NCBI GenBank assembly: GCA_026414565.1 | Contig: JAOAIT010000015.1 | Coordinates: forward strand, 1 to 64,000 | Length of the DNA stretch: 64,000 bases | Direction: 5' to 3' | Origin: Verrucomicrobiia bacterium | Lineage (GTDB): Bacteria; Verrucomicrobiota; Verrucomicrobiia; Limisphaerales; Fontisphaeraceae | Shown here: positions 58,016 through 64,000 of the stretch, piece after piece | Numbering within the stretch: position 1 is the first letter of the stretch | How the letters are laid out: each line of letters opens with the position of its first letter | The notes under the pieces: generated by a model | What the model saw: the letters and a program-made list of their open reading frames with translations, nothing else | The model's database searches: none | Told to the model about the DNA's origin: nothing | Translations under genes and position numbers: made by a program

Positions 58016-59638
58016 TCATGCCTGTTTGGCGGTTCGGGAAGCAGGCTGTTCCTTGAAGAGCAGCAGGAACAAAGCCAGAATCACCAGCGAGCCGTAGGCC
58101 GGCAGGAGCCAGATGTCCCGCCAGTTGCTCATCGGTTTGGTAAGGGCCGCGGGCGGGACGGCGACAAAGTTATTGGCCGGCTTGTAGCTGGACGGTGTTG
58201 GGGGCTTGGCGGCGGGGTCCATGACCGGCTCAAAGACCTGCAAGACGGCGACGGGTTTCTCCATGCCCCGGGTCACGGTGGTGATCTCCACGGATACAGC
58301 TTCCACAGCGGCCGGTTGCTCCGGCGACACCTTCAGCTCGCCGCCGGGGCGAGCCACGTAAAGATTGGCCGGGGCGCCATTGGTGACGACGGCAATGATC
58401 TGGCCAAACATCTGCCGGCCTTGCGCCTCCCAGCGGGCGAAGTTGCCGGTGCCCCAGCTTTCGGCGGGGACGGCCTTATGGCGGGTGGGATGCACCTGGG
58501 GGAAGGAGTAACGGTCCACCACCCAGCCGGAGAGGTTGGAGCCGACAAACATGCCGGCGCCGAGCGTGACCAGGGCGATGAAACCCTGGGCCTTGGCCCG
58601 GATGGCTTCGTGGGCTTTTTGATCCACGTAGATGTAGGCCGTGACGAAGAAGAAGTCATAGCAGATGCCGTGCAAAATGATGCCCAGGTACAACATGCCC
58701 GCCAGCCCCAGGAGGCCCACCAGTTGATCGGCATGCAGACCGCCGGCCGGGATGGCGGCGTTGTCGCCCAAGGCAAACAGGAAGTAGCGCGCCGCCCAGG
58801 CCAGCATGCCGACGGCCAGCATCCACTTGACGCCGAGCCGCACGAAGAAGAAGGGCATGACCAGCAGGAAGAAGATTTCCGACATCTGGCCCATGGTCAT
58901 CTTGCGGGGGATTTGGGAGATGTCCAGATCCGCCAGATAAGCCGGCACGAAAGCGAAGTAGAAAGTGAGGGGGATGCAGAAGAGAAACGCGCCGAGGACA
59001 AAAACCAGAAAGGAGCGCTCCTTCAGGAGGCTGAGGGCATCCAGGCCGAGGATGTCGCGCACCGTGACGCGCTGGCCGAGTTTGGCGGGCGGCGTGTGGG
59101 GGAGGCTGAGGCTGTAGAGGCCCATCAGCACCGAGACGCCGGCGCCGATGACAAACGGCCAGGGGGTGGTGTTGGCTTTGGCGCCGAGCATGCCAACGGC
59201 GAAACCGGCGGTGATCCAGCTAATGGTGCCCAGCACGCGGATGCCGGGGAATTGCTTGCCGGGATCGGTGAGGTGATGAAAGGCCAGGGAGTTGGTGAGC
59301 GCGAGGGTGGGCATGTAACACAAGGTATGGGCCATCAAGAGCGGATAAAACGTCGCGAAGGTGGTGGCCTTGGAAGCGCCAAACAAGCACGCGCCGCCCA
59401 GGAGATGGAGCGCCGCCAGCACCTTTTCGGTGGCGAAGAACCGATCCGCCACCATGCCGACGAAGAAGGGCGAGATCATGGCCGCCAGGGCGGTGGTGCT
59501 GAAGGCCAGGCCGATTTGCTGCCCGCTGAATTGGAGGGTGTCCTTGAGGTACGGCCCCATCGTGACATACCAGCTCCCCCAGATGAAGTACTGGAGAAAC
59601 ATCATCCCCGAAAGTTGCAAGCGCAGTTTGGTGTTCAT
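58016..59638 (-). CDS. NupG-like MFS nucleoside transporter with a large C-terminal insert
   Basis: A 540-residue MFS protein. The first half ('LSGMMFLQYFIWGSWYVTMG', 'AAMISPFFVGMVADRFFATE', 'LAFHHLTDPGKQFPGIRVLG') matches NupG/XapB nucleoside:H+ symporters. Between the penultimate and last TM helices lies an extra ~120-residue segment (~385-505; 'HPTRHKAVPAESWGTGNFAR' through 'PSSYKPANNFVAVPPAALTK'), where ordinary NupG of ~420 residues has only a loop. The insert is soluble-looking and, by topology, probably periplasmic. It converges with the secreted nucleoside hydrolase, suggesting a scavenging pair. Confidence 0.85.
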   Translation of the reverse strand: MNTKLRLQLSGMMFLQYFIWGSWYVTMGPYLKDTLQFSGQQIGLAFSTTALAAMISPFFVGMVADRFFATEKVLAALHLLGGACLFGASKATTFATFYPLLMAHTLCYMPTLALTNSLAFHHLTDPGKQFPGIRVLGTISWITAGFAVGMLGAKANTTPWPFVIGAGVSVLMGLYSLSLPHTPPAKLGQRVTVRDILGLDALSLLKERSFLVFVLGAFLFCIPLTFYFAFVPAYLADLDISQIPRKMTMGQMSEIFFLLVMPFFFVRLGVKWMLAVGMLAWAARYFLFALGDNAAIPAGGLHADQLVGLLGLAGMLYLGIILHGICYDFFFVTAYIYVDQKAHEAIRAKAQGFIALVTLGAGMFVGSNLSGWVVDRYSFPQVHPTRHKAVPAESWGTGNFARWEAQGRQMFGQIIAVVTNGAPANLYVARPGGELKVSPEQPAAVEAVSVEITTVTRGMEKPVAVLQVFEPVMDPAAKPPTPSSYKPANNFVAVPPAALTKPMSNWRDIWLLPAYGSLVILALFLLLFKEQPASRTAKQA

Positions 59639-59705
59639 GTGTGGCCGCAGGTTAAACGGCGGGCAAAGTCAACGCAAGCCTTGAGGCGGCCGACGGAGCT
59701 GCCTC

Positions 59706-59746
59706 ATCAAAAAACAACCGGGGGGCCGTCATGCAGCCCCCCGGTT
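59706..59746 (-). terminator. Rho-independent terminator of the thioredoxin-like gene
   Basis: An 11-bp stem, AACCGGGGGGC (59716-59726) with GCCCCCCGGTT (59736-59746), has a 9-base loop. Read on the minus strand the stem is followed by GTTTTTTG. It lies 34 bases past the stop of the TlpA-like gene (59780). Confidence 0.85.
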
Positions 59747-59779
59747 TTGCCGCCCGGCATGACGCCGGGCGCGGAAACC

Positions 59780-60985
59780 TTATTTCTCAAAGTTCTTGAG
59801 GTTCTCCTCGAACATCTCGCGTTCCTGGTCCGATTTGGCATGTTTGATGGCCAGCTTCTGCTGTTTGATGGCCTCCTCTTTTTTGCCGGAGTCAAACAGC
59901 GCCCGGGCATAGGTGTCGAGCACGCTGGCGTTGGTGCCGCCGCTGAATTTTACGGCTTTCTCGGCCATCATCAGCGCCAGGGGGATGTCCCGTTCCTTGA
60001 CGTTGCGATCGGTCAGGATGGCCCAGGAGAAATCATTGAGCAGGCCGGCATTTTTGGAGGGGCTTTCGGCCAGTTTGGTGCGCAAGGAGGCCGCTTTGAG
60101 TTTGTCCGGCCGGCGGCCCACCGCCGCGTAGTACTCCGTAAAATCCTTGCGGAATTGGGCATCCGTCTTGTGCTCCTCGAGCGACCAATCCTTGGGCGCC
60201 AGTTTGACCAGCTCGGCCTCCATCTTTTTGGCGGAAGCGGGATTTTCCTCCAGGGCCTCATCGTATTTCTCGAGCAACATCTGGAATTGAATGATGCGCG
60301 TCACCTCGGCTGCTTTGAACTGGGTGCCATCGGGCATGACGCCGCCCAGTTCCTTGTCCAGGGACTCCAATTCCGCGCCGAGTTTGTCAATTTTCTCCTT
60401 TTCCTCGCCTTCGGCCACGGCCTGGACAAATTGCTCGAAAAGTTTCTCGGCTTTGATGCGTTTGCGGGCCTTTTCCAAATCATATTTGCCGTCCACCATG
60501 GCCTGGAGGGTTTTCTCCAAATCGGCCATCGGATGGCCGTGCCAGACGATGCGCCCGGCCTTGTCCACGATGAAGGCGTGCGGGATGCCATTGATGCCAA
60601 AGGCGGCCATGTAGGCCTTGCTGGTTTTGTCATCGTCATCAATGGCTACGCGGTAATCCATCTGGTCGCCCATCTTGGTGACGAACGGTTTGACGGTACC
60701 CTCCTCTTCATCACTGATGCCCACAAACACCACGCCCTTGTCGGCAAATTTTTTCTGGAGCTTGGTCAGATGCGGAATGCTGGCCCGGCAGGGGGGGCAC
60801 CATGTGGCCCAAAACTCCACCACGTAGATGTTTTTGCCATCCGTGACATCCACGGATTCGCCCTTAATCCATTTGGCGATGGACAATTTGGCGGCCTTAT
60901 CGCCCAGTTCGGCGGCGGAAAGGGAGGCCAGCCCGCCAGCCAGGGCCAGGGCAAAAGTGAAGGAGAGGAGCAGCTTTCTTTTCAT
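59780..60985 (-). CDS. secreted TlpA-like thioredoxin with C-terminal TPR-like helices
   Basis: A 401-residue protein with a signal peptide (~1-24) and a TlpA/ResA thioredoxin fold (~30-150) whose active site is W62-C63-P-P-C66. 'AAFGINGIPHAFIVDKAGRI' contains the cis-Pro loop. Residues ~165-395 are helical with repeated pairs ('VRDIPLALMMAEKAVKF'-like and 'LDTYARALFDSGKKEEAIKQ'), typical of TPRs. WCPPC is characteristic of reductants of cytochrome c or other extracytoplasmic cysteines. It is a lone gene with its own terminator. Which substrate it reduces is unknown. Confidence 0.88.
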   Translation of the reverse strand: MKRKLLLSFTFALALAGGLASLSAAELGDKAAKLSIAKWIKGESVDVTDGKNIYVVEFWATWCPPCRASIPHLTKLQKKFADKGVVFVGISDEEEGTVKPFVTKMGDQMDYRVAIDDDDKTSKAYMAAFGINGIPHAFIVDKAGRIVWHGHPMADLEKTLQAMVDGKYDLEKARKRIKAEKLFEQFVQAVAEGEEKEKIDKLGAELESLDKELGGVMPDGTQFKAAEVTRIIQFQMLLEKYDEALEENPASAKKMEAELVKLAPKDWSLEEHKTDAQFRKDFTEYYAAVGRRPDKLKAASLRTKLAESPSKNAGLLNDFSWAILTDRNVKERDIPLALMMAEKAVKFSGGTNASVLDTYARALFDSGKKEEAIKQQKLAIKHAKSDQEREMFEENLKNFEK

Positions 60986-61116
60986 GTGTTTGAAACATCC
61001 CGGAGGGATGGAAGGTTTATGTGGCCAATATATTGCAAATACAGGGACAGCTTACCATGCCCCGCCTGCTTGTCAAAGCGGTTTCTTGCACGGCACGTGA
61101 GGGAAGTCCCCGCCGA

Positions 61117-61611
61117 TCAGCCTTGGCGCCCAAAGTGGAAGGCTTTTTCGTTGCCTTCGTGCAAATCGGGCGGGAAATTGCGTCGCAGGGCCTGCAGCCA
61201 GTTTTCCAGGGGGATCATGTCCAGGTGCCGGCTCAAGCGGCCCAACAGGGCCACGTTGAGGGCCTTTTTATTGGGCAGGCGGTTGACGTCCACACTGTCG
61301 GGGGTGATGAGCACGCCATCGGGCTTGAGGAGATGGCGGTTGACCTCCACCTGATCCGGGGCCAGCACCAGCAGATAATCCGCCTCTCCGGGGGCGACCA
61401 TGGGGCTGAAGACTTCGCGTCCGAAGCGGACATCGCTATGCACCGAGCCTCCCCGCTGGCTCATGCCATGCACTTCGCTCTTTTTGACATCCAAGCCAGT
61501 GGGGAAGACGGCGTCCACGAGGATGTCGGATGCCTTGAGGACGCCCTGGCCGCCCAAGCCAGCGATGACGATGTTGATGACCGCCTGGTCAGAGATTACA
61601 GGAGCATTCAC
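61117..61611 (-). CDS. iorB: indolepyruvate ferredoxin oxidoreductase, beta subunit
   Basis: A 164-residue pyruvate/2-oxoacid oxidoreductase gamma-type domain: 'NIVIAGLGGQGVLKASDILV', 'KKSEVHGMSQRGGSVHSDVR' and 'EADYLLVLAPDQVEVNRHLL' are diagnostic of IorB. It forms the oxidoreductase with IorA, decarboxylating aromatic 2-oxoacids (indolepyruvate, phenylpyruvate) to aryl-acetyl-CoA with ferredoxin. Its start overlaps the end of iorA (61589-61611). It is shorter than the usual ~190 residues but keeps all key motifs. Confidence 0.9.
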   Translation of the reverse strand: MNAPVISDQAVINIVIAGLGGQGVLKASDILVDAVFPTGLDVKKSEVHGMSQRGGSVHSDVRFGREVFSPMVAPGEADYLLVLAPDQVEVNRHLLKPDGVLITPDSVDVNRLPNKKALNVALLGRLSRHLDMIPLENWLQALRRNFPPDLHEGNEKAFHFGRQG

Positions 61612-63220
61612 AAGCAGCTTGCGGTTGAGACTGGGGTTGGTTCAGGGTTTCAAATTTTTTCAGATCTTTGAGCAGCAAAATGCACGGGCGCCGCGCCACA
61701 ATGACGGCGGTCTGGCCGCTGTCCAGGCAATCGCGCAACAAGGTCTCGAATTCGTCCGAGCCGGCCCGTGGCTCCACGACATGGACGCGATCCACGCCCG
61801 AGGCCCGGCAGATGTCTTCAATCACCAATTTGCGGGCCGGTTCATGGTTTAGCAGGCGCCCGGTGCCGGGATGCTCCTGGCGGCCGGTCATGGCGGTGGT
61901 GTAATTGTCGAGAATCACCACGACATGGCCGGTGGGCGGGCGGTTGTAGGCCATGTCCACCACGCCCGTGATGCCGCTGTGCACGAAGGTGCTGTCCCCG
62001 ATGACACTGATCACGCGCCGGGCCTGCTCGGGCGGCAGCACTTTACGCAAGCCCAGCCCCACGGTGATGGCCGCTCCCATGCAAACGCAGGTGTCCATGG
62101 CTTCAAAGGGCGAGAGCACGCCGAGGGTGTAGCAGCCGATGTCGCCTGCCACGATTAAATCCATCTTGCGAATCACCTGAAAGACCAGGCGGTAGGGACA
62201 GGCATCGCAAAGTTGCGGCGGCTTGCCGGGGGGCTTGGGAGGCTCCGGTGAGGTGTCCCCCGCCAAGATGCGCCGGACGCGAGCCACATTCAGCTCGCCG
62301 AAGCGGTACATTTCGGGCTTGCCCTCCACCGGCACGCCGGCGGCGCGCAGGGCATCCACGAGATAGGGGTCGCCCTCCTCCACCACCAGGCACCGCTTGA
62401 CCGAGCGCGCAAAGGCGGCAATGCGCTGCATCGGCAGGGGGTAGGTGGTGGACAGTTTCAAAAAGGATGCACCGGGCGCCGCCTCGCGGGCATGCATGTA
62501 ACTAATGCCGGAGGTGATGATGCCCAAATCGGGGCTGGCTTTGATTTCGTAGTTCAACGGGCTGCTTTCAAAGTGCTGCTCGATTTCCTTGAGCCTGGCC
62601 CGCAGGCGCACATGGGCGGGGCGCGCATAGGCCGGGATCATCACGCGGCTTTTAATGTCGCGCACGAATTGCGGTTGGGAGGGCGGCACCGGCGGCCGCG
62701 GCGTCACGGGCGTCTTGCTGTGGCACACGCGCGTGGTGACGCGCAGCAGGACCGGGGTATGAAAACGTTCCGAGAGCTCATACGCCGCGCGCGTAAAATC
62801 GTAGGCCTCCTGCGAGTCGCTGGGTTCCAACATGGGCACGCCGGCGGCCACGGCATAATGCCGGTTGTCCTGCTCATTCTGGCTGGAGGCCATGCCGGGA
62901 TCATCGGCGGAAATGATGACCAGCCCGCCGGTGACGCCGGTATAGGCGGCGGTGAAGAGGGGATCAGCCGCCACGTTCAAGCCCACGTGCTTCATGGTGG
63001 CCAGGGCGCGCCCGCCGCCGAAGGCCGCGCCGATGGCCACTTCCAGGGCCACCTTTTCGTTGGGCGACCATTGGGCGTTGCCGCCCAGCTCGCTGAAATA
63101 TTCCAGAATTTCGGTGGAGGGTGTGCCCGGATAACCGGCGCCCAACTGAACGCCGCAATGCAGGGCGCCCAGCGCGATGGCTTCATCGCCACTTAACAAT
63201 AAACGCTGTGCATTATTCAT
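61589..63220 (-). CDS. iorA: indolepyruvate ferredoxin oxidoreductase, alpha subunit (no C-terminal ferredoxin domain)
   Basis: 543 residues from the ATG at 63220. A longer frame to 63556 is Arg/Pro-rich and rejected. It has the pyrimidine-binding half at the N-terminus ('GALHCGVQLGAGYPGTPSTE', 'NVAADPLFTAAYTGVTGGLV', 'SADDPGMASSQNEQDNRHYA') and the TPP-binding half at the C-terminus ('VAGDIGCYTLGVLSPFEAMD', 'GDSTFVHSGITGVVDMAYN'). IorA normally ends in two 4Fe-4S ferredoxin motifs. Here it ends at 'VARRPCILLLKDLK' plus a short tail with only scattered cysteines, so that module is missing. Electron transfer to ferredoxin would need another subunit. Confidence 0.88.
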   Translation of the reverse strand: MNNAQRLLLSGDEAIALGALHCGVQLGAGYPGTPSTEILEYFSELGGNAQWSPNEKVALEVAIGAAFGGGRALATMKHVGLNVAADPLFTAAYTGVTGGLVIISADDPGMASSQNEQDNRHYAVAAGVPMLEPSDSQEAYDFTRAAYELSERFHTPVLLRVTTRVCHSKTPVTPRPPVPPSQPQFVRDIKSRVMIPAYARPAHVRLRARLKEIEQHFESSPLNYEIKASPDLGIITSGISYMHAREAAPGASFLKLSTTYPLPMQRIAAFARSVKRCLVVEEGDPYLVDALRAAGVPVEGKPEMYRFGELNVARVRRILAGDTSPEPPKPPGKPPQLCDACPYRLVFQVIRKMDLIVAGDIGCYTLGVLSPFEAMDTCVCMGAAITVGLGLRKVLPPEQARRVISVIGDSTFVHSGITGVVDMAYNRPPTGHVVVILDNYTTAMTGRQEHPGTGRLLNHEPARKLVIEDICRASGVDRVHVVEPRAGSDEFETLLRDCLDSGQTAVIVARRPCILLLKDLKKFETLNQPQSQPQAACECSCNL

Positions 63221-63294
63221 GTCGCAACAAGACGGCAGGCAAGGTAGGGAGGGAACCCCTCGAGCGCCAGAAAAAAAGTGTGCCAAACGGTAAA

Positions 63295-63996
63295 TTACCG
63301 GGTTTTTGCCCTGTTCAATCGCGGGTATCGCTCGTACTGCCCCAACCGAATGGTGGCCGGCGCGGCGGGAACGGCATGGGTGGGCAGGCGCACGATGGCT
63401 TCCTCGGCCTGCCGGGCCAGGGCCGAATCGGGATACAATTCGATAATCCGGCGCAGCGCCGCCTGGGCCGCTGCGGTGTCGTGCGCCAGGCGCAGGTGGA
63501 AATCTGCCATCATTTGCAGCCAATGGGCGACCTGCTTGGGCGGCACGTGCGGACAATTCACCAACTGCTCGAGTTGCCCGACCGCCAGGTCCAGCCGCCC
63601 CAGTTCAAGGCCATAGACCTGGGCCAGCCGCTCCCGCGCCGCCAAATCCAGCGGATGCTGCTCCAACTGGCGCACCAGTTCCTCGGCCTCCTCTTCCGGG
63701 GATTTGCTCGGGATGCGCTCCTCGGGCCGGAGGGGCCGCAGTCCCAGGTCGCGCCGGGCGTGGGGCACTTTGATGACGCGCCGCTGCTCGGGCTCCAGGA
63801 GCACGGAGGCGGGTTGCAGATGGGCAAGCCGTTGGGCGGCCTGCAGGGCGTATTCAGTGTTAGGCAGCAGCTCGGGCACCAGCTCGAGCACCCGCCGCGC
63901 ATCGTCGTGGTTTTTCTGCACTGAAAGGTACCAATCGGCGAGGGAAAACAACGCAAAGGCCCGGGCGGATGGGGGTTGCTGGGGGTGATGCGCCAT
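63295..63996 (-). CDS. TPR-repeat protein at the right edge (possibly 5'-partial)
   Basis: A 233-residue helical protein with TPR-like pairs ('RAFALFSLADWYLSVQKNHD', 'RRVLELVPELLPNTEYALQA', 'DLAVGQLEQLVNCPHVPPKQ', 'DTAAAQAALRRIIELYPDSA') and a linker with 'EERIPSKSPEEEAEELVRQL'. No signal peptide is visible at the ATG near 63996, and the frame remains open to the window edge, so the true start may lie further right. TPR proteins mediate protein-protein contacts. The partner is unknown. It ends 74 bases from the iorA start. Confidence 0.6.
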   Translation of the reverse strand: MAHHPQQPPSARAFALFSLADWYLSVQKNHDDARRVLELVPELLPNTEYALQAAQRLAHLQPASVLLEPEQRRVIKVPHARRDLGLRPLRPEERIPSKSPEEEAEELVRQLEQHPLDLAARERLAQVYGLELGRLDLAVGQLEQLVNCPHVPPKQVAHWLQMMADFHLRLAHDTAAAQAALRRIIELYPDSALARQAEEAIVRLPTHAVPAAPATIRLGQYERYPRLNRAKTR

Positions 63997-64000
63997 TTTC

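Noticed and set aside
58316-61354. A 1012-residue open frame on the plus strand
   Set aside because: It runs antisense through the NupG-like and TlpA-like genes and has no signal, fold or motif pattern. Long antisense frames are common in this GC-rich DNA.
63221-63556. Upstream extension of iorA
   Set aside because: The extra ~112 residues are Arg/Pro/Gly-rich without homology. The ATG at 63220 precedes the conserved pyrimidine-binding half.
1-64000. CRISPR arrays, rRNA genes and prophage
   Set aside because: No regularly spaced repeats, rRNA core sequences, integrases or phage structural genes were seen on either strand.

Overview
The window is a GC-rich chromosomal segment, most likely from the phylum Verrucomicrobiota (Limisphaera/Pedosphaera-like). 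The call rests on gene content: a Planctomycetes-Verrucomicrobia type bacterial microcompartment (BMC) locus, a MoxR/DUF58/BatA-VWA operon with very large Gln/Met-rich partners, a DUF2231-plus-cytochrome-c membrane protein of the kind common in the PVC superphylum, a GxxExxY protein, and several secreted heparinase-like and beta-helix carbohydrate-active proteins. No rRNA, CRISPR array, phage or transposase gene was found. One tRNA (Arg, anticodon UCU) is present.

Layout. 1-7720 (minus strand) is an exopolysaccharide operon: outer-membrane barrel, SLBB export protein, Wzc-type tyrosine kinase, an unknown anchored protein, a YdcF/ElyC-like protein, a nucleotide-sugar epimerase, and an AT-rich FkbM methyltransferase running off the left edge. 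8026-12974 holds a DedA/YqaA membrane protein and two secreted heparinase II/III-like proteins. 13166-16158 is the threonine-to-glycine pathway (tdh, kbl) with a divergent XRE-cupin regulator. 16162-30876 (minus) runs from a MoxR ATPase through DUF58, two VWA proteins, a 1033-residue DUF4175-like protein, a prenyltransferase-fold protein and a small-barrel-repeat protein to a CoA-disulfide-reductase-like/rhodanese fusion and a sugar epimerase. 31017-37697 holds a GH67-like secreted protein, pgsA, a cytochrome-domain protein, an S2P protease and a Tat-exported beta-helix protein.

37703-47097 is the centrepiece: a DeoR regulator divergent from a BMC operon encoding PduL, three BMC-H shell proteins, a divergent acetate kinase, three BMC-P proteins, a CoA-acylating aldehyde dehydrogenase, a class II aldolase and an uncharacterised TIM-barrel-like protein. 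By analogy with the known PVM-type BMC, L-fuculose-1-P or L-rhamnulose-1-P is cleaved to DHAP and lactaldehyde. Lactaldehyde then passes through lactyl-CoA and lactyl-phosphate to lactate with ATP gain. A 484-bp cassette with imperfect 29-bp terminal inverted repeats, encoding a GxxExxY protein, sits inside this operon between ackA and the third BMC-H gene.

47101-48998 (minus) holds ruvC, ruvA and a DUF374 acyltransferase. 49429-54455 is a tightly coupled five-gene set (a small Cys-rich Tat protein, a Tat beta-propeller, a Tat multi-4Fe-4S ferredoxin, a NapH-like membrane polyferredoxin and a membrane-anchored PQQ-type propeller). It looks like an undescribed extracytoplasmic electron-transfer or assembly module. 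54481-63996 contains a serine hydrolase, tRNA-Arg, an M42 peptidase, a secreted nucleoside hydrolase convergent with a NupG-like transporter, a TlpA-like thioredoxin, indolepyruvate oxidoreductase iorA/iorB and a TPR protein at the right edge. Functional calls are from reading the translations. No database search was possible.
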